A stretch of 64,000 nucleotides of DNA from Thermococcus sp. (lineage in GTDB: Archaea > Methanobacteriota_B > Thermococci > Thermococcales > Thermococcaceae), in contig JALTBN010000060.1 in assembly GCA_027075325.1 (NCBI GenBank), forward strand, positions 156,010-220,009. Reading direction: 5' to 3'. Position numbers and translations under genes: made by a program. Numbering within the stretch: position 1 is the first letter of the stretch; every line of letters starts with the position of its first letter. Below, piece by piece: positions 24,751-33,956 of the stretch. The notes under the pieces were generated by a model, which searched no databases, was not told the origin of the DNA, and was given only the letters and a program-made list of their open reading frames with translations.

Positions 24751-25485
24751 TCAATGTGCCCCCCCGATAAGGCTCCAGAGGCGTCCTATTCCTGGGATCG
24801 GTTCAACCTCCTTTCCGTTCAGACTGTCCAGGATGAAGTTCTGGTTGAAGGGTATGACAATGTCGGGCTTTACCGGGAGCTTGTCTTCCACGCCGGGCAG
24901 GGCCTTGTTGAGAACGAGGACGTGCTTAAGGCCAAGGCTCTCGCTTAGCGATGCTATCTTCTTCGAGAGTTCAAGTGATTCGGCCGAAGGCTCGGCAACG
25001 TCAATGACAACGTCAACGTATTTGTCAACTCCCCTTCCAAAGTGCTCTATTCCTGCCTCTGTGTCAACTATGATAACCTCGTTTTCCCCAAGCTTAATGC
25101 CCTCAAGGAGCTTTCTTGCCAGGAAACCGTAGGGGCAGGCGCAGCCTTCCTCGGCCTCCTCAATCTTCCCGATCGTCAGGACAGCGAGGTTGTCCCTTCT
25201 GGCGAGTATCTCCTCTGGAACATCGTCGAGAGTCCAGTTGAACAGTTCCTCGTCGAGTTCGCCTTCTCCCTCAGCCGCCATGAGTATCTTGGCCCGCGTC
25301 TTGCCCCCAAGGTGTTCAGCGAGCGTTTTGACCCTTGGAAGGCCCAGCATCCGGTAGAGGCCCGGGTTTGATTCGTCTGCATCGATGATTAACACGCGGT
25401 AGCCCTTGTCGGCCAAGTATTTTCCGAGCATGGCGCTTATCGTGCTCTTCCCGCAGCCGCCCTTACCGCTTATGAGGACTTTCAT
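24751..25485 (-). CDS. CooC-like MinD-family ATPase
   Basis: This 244-residue protein has a deviant Walker A ([10 protein letters not shown]), DADESNPG, and a CAC metal-binding motif near residue 118 ([10 protein letters not shown]), as in CooC proteins that help insert nickel into CO dehydrogenase. No CODH gene is in the window. It could serve a CODH elsewhere or another nickel or iron-sulfur enzyme. ATG 25485 follows GGTGAT. The palindromic CCTTATAAGG at 25517 can be its TATA box. Confidence 0.78.
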   Translation of the reverse strand: MKVLISGKGGCGKSTISAMLGKYLADKGYRVLIIDADESNPGLYRMLGLPRVKTLAEHLGGKTRAKILMAAEGEGELDEELFNWTLDDVPEEILARRDNLAVLTIGKIEEAEEGCACPYGFLARKLLEGIKLGENEVIIVDTEAGIEHFGRGVDKYVDVVIDVAEPSAESLELSKKIASLSESLGLKHVLVLNKALPGVEDKLPVKPDIVIPFNQNFILDSLNGKEVEPIPGIGRLWSLIGGAH

Positions 25486-25542
25486 CGGTATCACCAGTTA
25501 GTAAAAAAGTAGCACGCCTTATAAGGTCTTTGGTCCATTCTT

Positions 25543-25559
25543 GTTTCCAACCTCAGGTT
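25543..25559. promoter_or_regulatory. SurR-type site between cooC-like gene and desulfurase operon
   Basis: GTTTCCAACCTCAGGTT is an exact GTTn3AACn5GTT. It ends 10 bases before the plus-strand TATA box (TATAAATG, 25570-25577), like the sites at hypC and hypF, and lies 16 bases upstream of the minus-strand TATA box of the CooC-like gene. Confidence 0.6.
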
Positions 25560-25608
25560 CAGGAAATGGGTATAAATGTCCTCAGGGAGATAAGAACGGT
25601 GATAAGAG

Positions 25609-25902
25609 GTGATTATCTCAAAGCCCTGCATCACGATGAGGGGGGTCGTCATAAGCGGCTACTCCTGGGAGAAGCCGGTGAAGGTGGACCTGAGGAAAAC
25701 CGCGGAGTGCCTTAACGAGAGGGGATACCCGGTAAAGAAGCTCATTCCTGGCATGATGCTCATCGTTGAGATGGATGGTTATGAAACAAGCGTCTATCCG
25801 AGTGGGAAGATAATAGTCAAACTTTTGGAAGATGCAAAGAAGGGAGAAGAAATCGCGAGGGTCGTTTACGACTGCGCCGGTGTTCTGGAGGTGGTATCGT
25901 GA
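25609..25902 (+). CDS. Small protein resembling one TBP repeat
   Basis: This 97-residue protein has no assigned function. From about residue 25 it reads like one half of an archaeal TATA-binding protein: VDLRKTAECLNERGYPV, then PGMMLIVE, then YPSGKIIVK, then a final amphipathic helix, in the same order and spacing as the LDLEKVA/FPGV/FSSGKIV elements of a TBP repeat. A single-repeat TBP-fold protein is therefore inferred. GTG 25609 follows GGTGAT; ATG 25636 lacks a ribosome site. It overlaps the desulfurase start by four bases. Confidence 0.6.
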   Translation: MIISKPCITMRGVVISGYSWEKPVKVDLRKTAECLNERGYPVKKLIPGMMLIVEMDGYETSVYPSGKIIVKLLEDAKKGEEIARVVYDCAGVLEVVS

Positions 25903-27095
25903 GGATTCCGGAAGACGTTAGGAAGGACATCCCGCTAACGAGCGAGGTCATCTACTTCGACAACACCGCCACATCGCTAACGCCGAAACCGGTCATAGAG
26001 GCGATGGACGAGTACTACCTGAAATACCGCGCCAACGTCCACCGCGGGGTCCACAGGCTCTCTCAGATGGCGACGCACAGGTACGAAGAGAGCAGGAAGG
26101 TCGTTGCGGACTTCATAAACGCGAAGTTTGAGGAGGTAGTCTTCACGAAAAACACGAGCGAAAGCCTCAATCTGGTGGCCCTCGGGATGGAGAACATCTT
26201 CAAGCCTGGAGACAGGATAGTCACAACTCCCTACGAGCACCACTCGGATTTGCTCCCCTGGCAGAGGCTGGCGAAGAGGAAGGGCCTGAGGCTGGAGTTC
26301 ATTGAAGGAGACGACGAGGGAAACCTGGATTTGAGCGATGCGGAGAAGAAGATAAAGGGAGCCAAGCTCGTTGCAGTCCAGCACGTCTCAAACGCACTCG
26401 GAGTTATCCACGAGGTTGAAGAGCTTGGGAAGCTCGCGAAGGAGGAGGGGGCGATTTTTGTAGTGGACGCGGCCCAAAGTGCCGGCCACATGGAGGTTGA
26501 CGTTAAGAAGCTCCACGCGGACTTTTTAGCGTTTTCCGGCCACAAAGGGCCGATGGGGCCGACCGGGATAGGAGTGCTTTACATAAACGAGGAGTTCTTT
26601 GACGTCTTCGAACCACCGCTCATCGGAGGAGGGACTATTAAGGACGTTGATTTAGACGGATACAGGCTGACGGAGCCACCGGAGCGCTTCGAGGCGGGAA
26701 CGCCGAACATCGGCGGGGCGATAGGCCTTGCCGCAGGTATCAGGTACATCAAGAGGATAGGCCTGGAAAAAATTGAAAGGCAGGAGCGGAAGCTCGTGAG
26801 GAGAACAGTTGAGGGCCTCGATGAGCTTGGGATTCCCTGGTATGGGCCGAGGAACCCCAAGAAGCACGCCGGTGTGGTTAGCTTCAACGTTCCGCCCCTT
26901 CATCCGCACGACGTCGCGGCTATACTCGACGAGAGGAGCATAATGGTGAGGAGCGGCCACCACTGTGCTTTACCAGTGATGAAGAAGCTCGGAATAAACG
27001 GCACCGTCAGGGCTTCCTTCCACGTCTACAATAGCCTTGAGGAGGTTGAGACATTCTTGGGAGTGATGGAAGAGCTCCTGAGAAACCTCAAATGA
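25899..27095 (+). CDS. Cysteine desulfurase, SufS-like class V aminotransferase
   Basis: This 398-residue PLP enzyme releases sulfur from cysteine for Fe-S clusters or thiolation. The PLP lysine is in AFSGHKGPMGPTG, and the catalytic Cys is in VRSGHHCALP, the SufS-type R-x-GHHCA loop. YFDNTATSLTPKPV opens the protein. Translation starts at GTG 25899, overlapping the TBP-like gene. A SurR-type site upstream suggests control by sulfur state. Confidence 0.92.
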   Translation: MRIPEDVRKDIPLTSEVIYFDNTATSLTPKPVIEAMDEYYLKYRANVHRGVHRLSQMATHRYEESRKVVADFINAKFEEVVFTKNTSESLNLVALGMENIFKPGDRIVTTPYEHHSDLLPWQRLAKRKGLRLEFIEGDDEGNLDLSDAEKKIKGAKLVAVQHVSNALGVIHEVEELGKLAKEEGAIFVVDAAQSAGHMEVDVKKLHADFLAFSGHKGPMGPTGIGVLYINEEFFDVFEPPLIGGGTIKDVDLDGYRLTEPPERFEAGTPNIGGAIGLAAGIRYIKRIGLEKIERQERKLVRRTVEGLDELGIPWYGPRNPKKHAGVVSFNVPPLHPHDVAAILDERSIMVRSGHHCALPVMKKLGINGTVRASFHVYNSLEEVETFLGVMEELLRNLK

Positions 27096-27113
27096 AAACG
27101 GGAGAAAAGGGGG

Positions 27114-28109
27114 TCACTCCTCCGGCTTCGGGAGGGTGACGTCGACACCGAGGGTCTTCCACATGGCCTTGATCTGCTCGCGCATGACGTCGATGGCTTC
27201 CGGCCTCTTGAAGAGGTGCTTGAACCTGCCCTGGAGCTTGAGGTACTCCTCGATGGGCTTCTTGAACTCTATGGCGACTATGCGGCCTCCCTCGCGCTTG
27301 ACCTTGGCGCCTCCTCCAGGAGGCTGTATTTTGATGTTGAAGAAGTCGCCGTTCTCGATCTCGAAGAGCGGCCAGATACCTGTCTCTATGGCGAGCCTGG
27401 CTATCTCGACGCCCTTCTCAAGCGGGCTCTTCCATCCGGTCGGGCATGTGCAGTGCATCTGAACGAAGGCCGGTCCATCGACCTTTGCAGCTTTCTTGAC
27501 CTTCTTCACGAGGTCAAATGGGTTTCCTATGCTGGCGGTGGCGACGTAGGGCACCTGGTGGGCTGCAGCGATGAGAGCGACCCACTTCTTGGGTTTGTCC
27601 TCACCGATGGAGTACTTTCCGGGCGGTGAAGTGGTGGTCCAGGCACCGTAGGGAGTCGAGCTTGACCTCTGAATTCCGGTGTTCATGTAAGCCTCGTTGT
27701 CATACATGACGTAAACGACGTTGTGTCTCCTCTCGAGCATACCGCTGAGGGCCTGCATACCTATGTCGGCGGTACCTCCATCTCCACCGAAGGCAAGGAT
27801 CTTGCCCTTCCTTCCAAGCTTCTTCCATGCCGCTTCAACACCGCTCGCGGCAGCGGCGGCGTTCTCAAAGGCGACGTGAATCCACGGGGCCCTCCACGCG
27901 GTATATGGAAAGACGGCGCTGACGACCTCCATACAGCCCGTTGCGTGGGCTATGGCGAAGGCGTTGGGGTCGCCGAACTTCTCCTCCATGGCCTCGCTGA
28001 AGGCCTTGGTGACCAGCTTCATGCCGGTGGCGCATCCACAGCCGGCACAGGCGGCGTGACCCGGTGCCCAGTACTCGCGAGTGGTAATCGGGGGCTTCCT
28101 AACGGCCAT
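27114..28109 (-). CDS. porB: Pyruvate:ferredoxin oxidoreductase beta subunit
   Basis: This 331-residue subunit binds thiamine pyrophosphate ([16 protein letters not shown]) and a [4Fe-4S] cluster (CAGCGCATG near the start and a distal CTCPTG). POR oxidises pyruvate to acetyl-CoA and reduces ferredoxin. It shares a long identical stretch with VorB ([19 protein letters not shown]). Order and length match the Pyrococcus por/vor cluster. ATG 28109 is the family start. Confidence 0.95.
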   Translation of the reverse strand: MAVRKPPITTREYWAPGHAACAGCGCATGMKLVTKAFSEAMEEKFGDPNAFAIAHATGCMEVVSAVFPYTAWRAPWIHVAFENAAAAASGVEAAWKKLGRKGKILAFGGDGGTADIGMQALSGMLERRHNVVYVMYDNEAYMNTGIQRSSSTPYGAWTTTSPPGKYSIGEDKPKKWVALIAAAHQVPYVATASIGNPFDLVKKVKKAAKVDGPAFVQMHCTCPTGWKSPLEKGVEIARLAIETGIWPLFEIENGDFFNIKIQPPGGGAKVKREGGRIVAIEFKKPIEEYLKLQGRFKHLFKRPEAIDVMREQIKAMWKTLGVDVTLPKPEE

Positions 28110-28119
28110 CTTCCTCACC

Positions 28120-29304
28120 TCACAGTATCTCCTTCCTCAGTCCAATCCAGTTGACTTCCTCAAACTCCTCTCCGGCGAGGGCCTTCTTGCTTATCTCAAG
28201 GACTTCGTCGAGGTTCCCGAAGGTAACGTCCCTGCCACCGAGGCCGAGGATGAAGTCAACGAGTATCGGCTTGTCCTTCTCGTTAACGAGCGCCCTGCTG
28301 AAGTCCTGGAAGAGGGCTCCGCCGACGCTGAAGGTGATGTTCTTCTCAAGGAGGGCTATAACCTTGGCCTTCTTGGCGAGCTCCCTGACCTCCTCAACCG
28401 GGAACGGGCGGTAGACGGTGAGCTTTGCGGCACCGACCTTGAGACCCTTCTCGCGGAGGCTGTCCACGTAGTCCTTGACGGTTCCTGCAAGTGAACCTAT
28501 GGTAACGAAGATTATCTCGGCGTCGTCGGTCTTATACTCCTCTATCTTGCTGTACTTCCTTCCGAACTTCTTCTCGAACTCGGCGAAGACCTCATCGATG
28601 ACCTTCTTGGCGTTCTCGTTGGCCTCCCAGACGGTGTACCTGGCCTCCATGTAGTGTGCCGGGAAGGCGAGGGTGCCCTGGGTTATCGGCCTCTCCGGGT
28701 CGAGGTATGCATACTTAGGCTCGTACTCACCGAGGAACTCGTCCACAACCTCCTGGTCGGGTATCTCGACCGGCTCAACCGTGTGGGTGAGGATGAAGGC
28801 GTCGAAGCCGACCATGGCCGGGAGGAGAACCCTCTCGTCTTCGGCCACCTTGAATGCCGCGAGGATAAGGTCAAGGGCCTCCTGGTTGTTCTCGGCGTAG
28901 AACTGGAGCCATCCGGTGTCGCGCTCGCTTATGCTGTCCTGCCAGTCGTTCCAGATGTTGATCGGCGCCGATAGAGAGCGGTTTCCAACGGCGACAACTA
29001 TCGGGAGCCTCATGCCCGCGGCTATGAAGAGAACCTCGTGCATGAGGGCGAGACCCTGAGAAGCGGTCGCGGTGAAGGTTCTGACGCCTGCGGCGCTGGC
29101 GCCGACACAGGCCGAGATAGCTGAGTGCTCGCTCTCGACCTTGATGAACTCGGCGTCGAGCTCTCCATTGGCGACGAACTCACTTATCTTCTCCGGAACG
29201 AGGGTCGATGGCGTAATCGGGAAGGCCGCTATAACCTTGGGCTTGGCGAGCTTTGCGGCCCAGGCAGCAGCCTCGTTTGCTTTCATAACGGTTCTTATCG
29301 GCAT
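28120..29304 (-). CDS. porA: Pyruvate:ferredoxin oxidoreductase alpha subunit
   Basis: This 394-residue subunit carries the pyrimidine-binding part of the enzyme ([49 protein letters not shown]). It is paired with porD upstream and porB downstream by short gaps. It resembles VorA at 30649, and both sets arose by duplication. Position in the porDAB half of the cluster assigns it to POR. Confidence 0.95.
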   Translation of the reverse strand: MPIRTVMKANEAAAWAAKLAKPKVIAAFPITPSTLVPEKISEFVANGELDAEFIKVESEHSAISACVGASAAGVRTFTATASQGLALMHEVLFIAAGMRLPIVVAVGNRSLSAPINIWNDWQDSISERDTGWLQFYAENNQEALDLILAAFKVAEDERVLLPAMVGFDAFILTHTVEPVEIPDQEVVDEFLGEYEPKYAYLDPERPITQGTLAFPAHYMEARYTVWEANENAKKVIDEVFAEFEKKFGRKYSKIEEYKTDDAEIIFVTIGSLAGTVKDYVDSLREKGLKVGAAKLTVYRPFPVEEVRELAKKAKVIALLEKNITFSVGGALFQDFSRALVNEKDKPILVDFILGLGGRDVTFGNLDEVLEISKKALAGEEFEEVNWIGLRKEIL

Positions 29305-29315
29305 CTTTCACCACC

Positions 29316-29633
29316 TCACTTGGTCTCCCTAACCATAACTATGGCATCAACCGGGCACTCGTTTGCGCAGATGCCACAGCCCTTACAGTAGTCGTAGTCA
29401 AAGACCGGGTAATTCTCCTCGTCGAGGTAGATTGCCGGTTCGGGACAGTAAATGTAGCAGAGGAAGCACCTCGTGCACTTGTCCCTGTTGAACTCCGGCA
29501 TGAAAACCCTCCAGGAGCCGGTCTTGTTGATTACGCTGCTCCCCGGAATGGTTGCTATCGCACCGGGCGTCATCTTTTCGCTGTATTCCTTAGCAACCCT
29601 CTCCATGTTCTCCTTAAACGGGCTCTCAGCCAT
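29316..29633 (-). CDS. porD: Pyruvate:ferredoxin oxidoreductase delta subunit
   Basis: This 105-residue 2[4Fe-4S] ferredoxin subunit has CTRCFLCYIYCPEPA and CKGCGICANECPVDA. It takes electrons from the TPP site to soluble ferredoxin. The ATG at 29633 follows GAGGTGAT and gives the known length; the longer ORF-track form begins in the upstream gap. Confidence 0.95.
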   Translation of the reverse strand: MAESPFKENMERVAKEYSEKMTPGAIATIPGSSVINKTGSWRVFMPEFNRDKCTRCFLCYIYCPEPAIYLDEENYPVFDYDYCKGCGICANECPVDAIVMVRETK

Positions 29634-29707
29634 ATATATCACCTCTAGTGAGTTATGGAACGGGAACTTAAACTTTACGCGGACGCGAAAGTGTAACAAT
29701 GAAAGGC

Positions 29708-30643
29708 TCAGCCGAAGACCTCGGCGAGCTTTTTAAGCTTCTCCCACTCGTAGTTTACCCACGACTGGAGGATTTCGATGTCCTCCTTGGTCATGTACTT
29801 GAACCTGCCCTGAAGTTTTAGGAACTCCTCTATTGGCTTGGGCTCCTTCTTGGTTGACGGCATGTTAATCTTGTACCTGCCCTCCCTGTATTCATAGAGC
29901 GGGAAGTACGCCGTCTGAACGGCAAGCCTCGCTATCTCGATGCTCTTGTCGGTTGGGCTTCTCCAGCCGGTCGGACACGGGCTGAAGAGCTGGATGAAGC
30001 TGGGGCCGGGGGTCTTCTGGGCGGTCTTGAGCTTTCTTATGAAATCCTCCGGGAAGGCGACACTGGCCGTCGCCGCGTAGGGCGGGTTGTGGGCTATGAC
30101 TATATCGATGACCTTCTTCTTCTGCCTCTTCTCGAGGAAGTGCTTCTTCCCGCCGGGAGTGTTGGTGGTCCAGGCTCCGTAGGGGGTTGAGCTCGACCTC
30201 TGAATCCCGGTGTTCATGTAAGCCTCGTTGTCGTACATGATGTAGACCGCGTCGTGGCCCCTCTCAAGGAACCCTGAAAGGGCCTGAAGTCCGATATCGG
30301 CGGTACCACCGTCGCCGGCCCATCCGACGACCATAACTCCGTCCTCGCCCTTGACCTTGTAGCCCATGGCCTTGAGAGCAGCCTCGATACCACCCATAAC
30401 CGCACCGGTGGTCTCGAAGGCTGTGTGGAAGAGGTTGGCATCGAGGGTTGAGTATGGCCAGGCGCCGGCTATAATTGTCGAACAGCAGGCTGGGATGGTG
30501 ACTATCGTCTTTCTCCCGTACGCCTTGAGGACGTATCTGAGTCCGAGCGAGGCGCCGCATCCCTGGCAGGCCGTGTGACCTGAATAAAAGTGCTCCTCCG
30601 CGGGAAGGGTCAGTTTCTTCTTTATGCTCTCGGGAATCTCCAT
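29708..30643 (-). CDS. vorB: 2-ketoisovalerate:ferredoxin oxidoreductase beta subunit
   Basis: This 311-residue TPP-binding subunit has CQGCGASLGLRY near the start and [21 protein letters not shown] oxidises branched-chain 2-oxo acids from amino-acid breakdown. Length and order (porG-vorDAB-porDAB) match Pyrococcus furiosus. ATG 30643 is chosen over the ORF-track start nine bases earlier. Confidence 0.95.
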   Translation of the reverse strand: MEIPESIKKKLTLPAEEHFYSGHTACQGCGASLGLRYVLKAYGRKTIVTIPACCSTIIAGAWPYSTLDANLFHTAFETTGAVMGGIEAALKAMGYKVKGEDGVMVVGWAGDGGTADIGLQALSGFLERGHDAVYIMYDNEAYMNTGIQRSSSTPYGAWTTNTPGGKKHFLEKRQKKKVIDIVIAHNPPYAATASVAFPEDFIRKLKTAQKTPGPSFIQLFSPCPTGWRSPTDKSIEIARLAVQTAYFPLYEYREGRYKINMPSTKKEPKPIEEFLKLQGRFKYMTKEDIEILQSWVNYEWEKLKKLAEVFG

Positions 30644-30648
30644 TTTTC

Positions 30649-31836
30649 TCACCTCTTAAGGTGGTACCAGTCCACCTCTCTATCAACCTCTCCCTTCTCG
30701 ATGATGGCCTTCATGTTCTCGGCTATCTTCCTGACGTCGCTCACCGTGAAATCCCTGCCACCGAGTCCGACGATGTAGTTCTTCATCAGCGGTTTGGCGT
30801 CGGTGCTGTAGAGCGCTCCCTTGGCCTCGTTGAAGAGTATGCCCTCCTGGCCGAAGGAGAAGTTCCTGTCGAGGACTGCTATGCCTTTGACACCTCTGGC
30901 GAGCTCGTAGAGCTCCTCCTTCGGGAAGGGTCTGAACCAGCGCACCTTCGCCGCTCCGACCTTGTAGCCCTCTTCTCTGAGGAGGTCAACGGCCTGCTTG
31001 ACGGTTCCCATGAGCGATCCTAGACCCATAAAGACGAAGTCAGCATCCTCCGTCTGGTAAAGCTCTATCATCCCGCTGTAGTCCCTTCCAAAGCGCTCGC
31101 CGAACTCCTTTCCGACTTCCTTGATAACCTTCTTTGCTTCCTCATGGGCCTTCGCTAGCTTGTAGCGGAACTCGTAGTAATCGGCTGGGGTTGCAAGGGC
31201 ACCAACGGAGATGGGGTTATCGAAGTCAGTGAGGGTGTAGAGGGGCTTCCTCGGCGGGAGGAACTCGTCGACAAGCTCCTGCGGAATCATCTCAACGACG
31301 TCGTAGGTGTGGCTTAGAATGAAGGCGCTCTCAACTACCATTGCAGGAACGTTAACGGTCTCCGCTATCTTGAATGCCATGAGAACGCCGTCGTAAACTT
31401 CCTGGTTGTTCTCGGCGTAGAACTGCATCCAGCCGGTGTCGCGCTGGGCGAGTGAATCCGTCTGGTCGTCCCAAACGCTCCACGGGGGAGCCATGGCCCT
31501 GTTGACGTCGACCATGACTATAGGCAGTCTCGAACCGGCCGCCCAGTGGAGCATCTCGTGCATCAAAGCTAGACCCTGGGCAGAGGTGGCCGTGAAGGCC
31601 CTCGCTCCGGTTGCTGAGGCACCGATAGTGGCGGCCATGGCCGAGTGCTCGCTCTCGACCGGGACGTACTGCAGGTTCTCGACCTCACCGTTGGCAAGGA
31701 ACTCGGCTATCTTCTCGATGATGCTTGTCTGGGGGGTGATCGGATAAGCTGCTACAACCTGAACTCTGGCGTCTTTTACTGCGTAGGCTGCCGCGTAGTT
31801 TCCGCTCACGACCTTTCTGATCGGCTTGTACTCCAT
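30649..31836 (-). CDS. vorA: 2-ketoisovalerate:ferredoxin oxidoreductase alpha subunit
   Basis: This 395-residue subunit has the same signatures as PorA ([49 protein letters not shown]). It ends five bases before the vorB start. The GAGGTGGTG ribosome site supports ATG 31836. Confidence 0.95.
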   Translation of the reverse strand: MEYKPIRKVVSGNYAAAYAVKDARVQVVAAYPITPQTSIIEKIAEFLANGEVENLQYVPVESEHSAMAATIGASATGARAFTATSAQGLALMHEMLHWAAGSRLPIVMVDVNRAMAPPWSVWDDQTDSLAQRDTGWMQFYAENNQEVYDGVLMAFKIAETVNVPAMVVESAFILSHTYDVVEMIPQELVDEFLPPRKPLYTLTDFDNPISVGALATPADYYEFRYKLAKAHEEAKKVIKEVGKEFGERFGRDYSGMIELYQTEDADFVFMGLGSLMGTVKQAVDLLREEGYKVGAAKVRWFRPFPKEELYELARGVKGIAVLDRNFSFGQEGILFNEAKGALYSTDAKPLMKNYIVGLGGRDFTVSDVRKIAENMKAIIEKGEVDREVDWYHLKR

Positions 31837-31846
31837 TTTCACCACC

Positions 31847-32164
31847 TCACTTCTCCTCCTTCTCCATTGTTATGGCGTTGGTCGGGCACTCGTTTGCGCA
31901 GATGCCGCAGCCCTTACAGTAGTCGTAGTCCACCGCGACATACCCGTCCTCTTTGATGTAAATGGCCGGTTCCGGACAGAACTTCCAGCAGATGTAGCAC
32001 TTGACGCACTTGTCCTCGTTTATGACCGGGATGAACGTCCTCCAGTCGCCGGTGAAGTTGCTGAGGGTTGTACCCATCGATACGGGGGCTTCTGGATACT
32101 GGTCTATTGAAGTGAAGACCAGCTTCCTTGCCCCTTCCTTCTTTTCACCAAACAGCGTGTTCAA
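31847..32164 (-). CDS. vorD: 2-ketoisovalerate:ferredoxin oxidoreductase delta subunit
   Basis: This 105-residue 2[4Fe-4S] subunit has CVKCYICWKFCPEPA and CKGCGICANECPTNA. The ORF track begins inside porG, but a TTG at 32164 preceded by GGAGGGGAGGAG gives MNTLFGEKKEG and the family length, so TTG is taken as the start. Confidence 0.93.
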   Translation of the reverse strand: MNTLFGEKKEGARKLVFTSIDQYPEAPVSMGTTLSNFTGDWRTFIPVINEDKCVKCYICWKFCPEPAIYIKEDGYVAVDYDYCKGCGICANECPTNAITMEKEEK

Positions 32165-32210
32165 TCTCCTCCCCTCCTTAAGGTAAGATGAAACAAGAAT
32201 CAAAGCAAAA

Positions 32211-32768
32211 TTAGAGCTCGTAGATAACGGTCTTGTTGAAGGACTCCTCGGCGGCCTTGGCGTTCTTCTCTCCGAGGGCTCCTGAGAACGTGCCTTTGAT
32301 AGCTTCCTGAACGTTTTCGAGCTTGACGAGGCCGGTGGCCTTTGCAACCGCACCGAGGATGGCGGTGTTGGTGATCGGGAGTCCGAGGACTTCGAGGGCT
32401 ATGCCAGTAGCGTCCACGACGGCGAGCTTGCCCGGCTTCTTCTTGAGCTTCTCAAGGACTTCTTCCTTGCTCTTCTCGGTGTTTATTATGACGATTCCAC
32501 CGTCCTTGAGACCGGCGGTGACGTCAACTGTATCAAGAAGACTTGGGTCAAGGACAACGACGACATCCGGCTCGTATATCTGGGTCTTTATCCTTATGGG
32601 CTTGTCGTCGATCCTGGTGAAAGCCGTAACCGGCGCTCCACGCCTCTCGACGCCGAAGAACGGGAACGCCTGGACGTATTTGCCCTCCTTGAAGGCTGCT
32701 GAAGCTAGAATATTGGCTGCAGTAACGGCACCCTGTCCACCTCTACCGTGAAAACGAATCTCAATCAT
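32211..32768 (-). CDS. porG: Shared gamma subunit of POR and VOR
   Basis: This 185-residue protein starts [21 protein letters not shown], the gamma-subunit signature. In Pyrococcus a single gamma subunit serves both POR and VOR, and here only one copy is seen at the head of the cluster. Its promoter is probably the TTAAATAA stretch on the minus strand near 32818. It begins the seven-gene operon. Confidence 0.95.
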
Positions 32769-32960
32769 CCTTCATGCCTCCTTGAGGTTTTTCAATTTTC
32801 ATTCATCCAAAGCATTTATTTAAGTTTCGGTATTTCCTAAATCCCCCTTCGACGGGTGTTGGTGGGTAAAGGTGAACAGCTCCGGGCGTTGATGATTTTT
32901 TGGAGGCAGGTTTCCCGAAGAATTTTCCATGTCAGGCAAAGTTTTTAAATAGACTACCCA

Positions 32961-32983
32961 CCACAATATAGTCTATATAGTGG
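32961..32983. promoter_or_regulatory. 23-bp dyad at the phosphate transporter promoter
   Basis: CCACAATATAG and CTATATAGTGG form arms around a single T with one mismatch. The dyad spans the expected transcript start, about 25 bases after TTTTTAAATA (32942-32951). It looks like an operator for a phosphate-responsive repressor, which is not identified here. Confidence 0.5.
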
Positions 32984-32993
32984 GGGGAGGAAA

Positions 32994-33956
32994 GTGGAGG
33001 CAGTGGCAGTTGCAATGGTAGCAGTGGCTTTCTACATCGCCTGGAACATAGGTTCAAACGATTCAGCCAATGCAATGGGCACGGCTGTGGGCGCTGGAAT
33101 ACTCAGCTTCCGTCAGGCAACCTTAACTATAGCTATTTTTACCCTCCTTGGGGCCTACCTCCGTGGATACAAGGTTATGAAGACCGTGGGAAAGGGCATA
33201 GTGCCGTCCGGCTACCTTACGATTGAACTCGCGGTTATAGCCCTCCTCTCCGCCGGGGTCTGGGTCACCCTGGCCACCATACGTGGGCTCCCCGTCTCCA
33301 CGACCCAGGCCATAGTTGGAGGAGTGGTTGGTGTTGGGCTCAGCATAGGTGCCCCCGTCAACTGGTTCACAATGCTCAAGATAGCCGCGGCGTGGGTGAT
33401 CTCACCAATCCTCGCCGGAATCCTTGCTGCGGTTCTCTACAAGTTCTACGGAAAAATAGTGTCATCTATGAAGAGCGTTTCTACAATTGAGGCACTCTAC
33501 AAGGCCCTGGCCATTCTTGGGGGTTCGTACATGGCATTTAACTTTGGGACGAACGAAGTTGCAAACGCTTCCGGTCCAATAGTGGGAGCAGGCTTCCTTG
33601 AACCGAGGGCCGCTGGTGTTCTCGTGGCACTCAGCCTGGCTATGGGTTCCCTTACCTTCAGCTATGCAGTTATGCACACCGTCGGGAAGAAAATAACCGC
33701 ACTGGGCCCCATTTCTGCTTTCTCCGCTCAGTTCGGCTCCGCCATTTCCGTCAGCCTGGCCAACATCCTCGGTCTTCCCGTTAGTTCAAGCCAGGCCATA
33801 GTCGGAGGAGTAGTTGGCGTTGGAATTATCACCGGTGAGGGCGTTGATAGAAAAGTCATCAAGGACATCCTGTTCGGCTGGGTGGCGACACCGACGATAG
33901 CAATCCTGATATCACTCGTCGTGTTCAAGTTCTTCAGCCTTGCCGGCCTCGTTTAA
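32994..33956 (+). CDS. PiT-family inorganic phosphate transporter
   Basis: This 320-residue membrane protein has the duplicated PiT signature: GSNDSANAMGTAVGAG with GLPVSTTQAIVGG, and GTNEVANASGPIVGAG with GLPVSSSQAIVGG. It imports phosphate with H+ or Na+. It starts at GTG 32994 after GGGGAGGAAA. No PhoU-like partner is adjacent. Its last 45 bases overlap the convergent hflX gene. Confidence 0.93.
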   Translation: MEAVAVAMVAVAFYIAWNIGSNDSANAMGTAVGAGILSFRQATLTIAIFTLLGAYLRGYKVMKTVGKGIVPSGYLTIELAVIALLSAGVWVTLATIRGLPVSTTQAIVGGVVGVGLSIGAPVNWFTMLKIAAAWVISPILAGILAAVLYKFYGKIVSSMKSVSTIEALYKALAILGGSYMAFNFGTNEVANASGPIVGAGFLEPRAAGVLVALSLAMGSLTFSYAVMHTVGKKITALGPISAFSAQFGSAISVSLANILGLPVSSSQAIVGGVVGVGIITGEGVDRKVIKDILFGWVATPTIAILISLVVFKFFSLAGLV

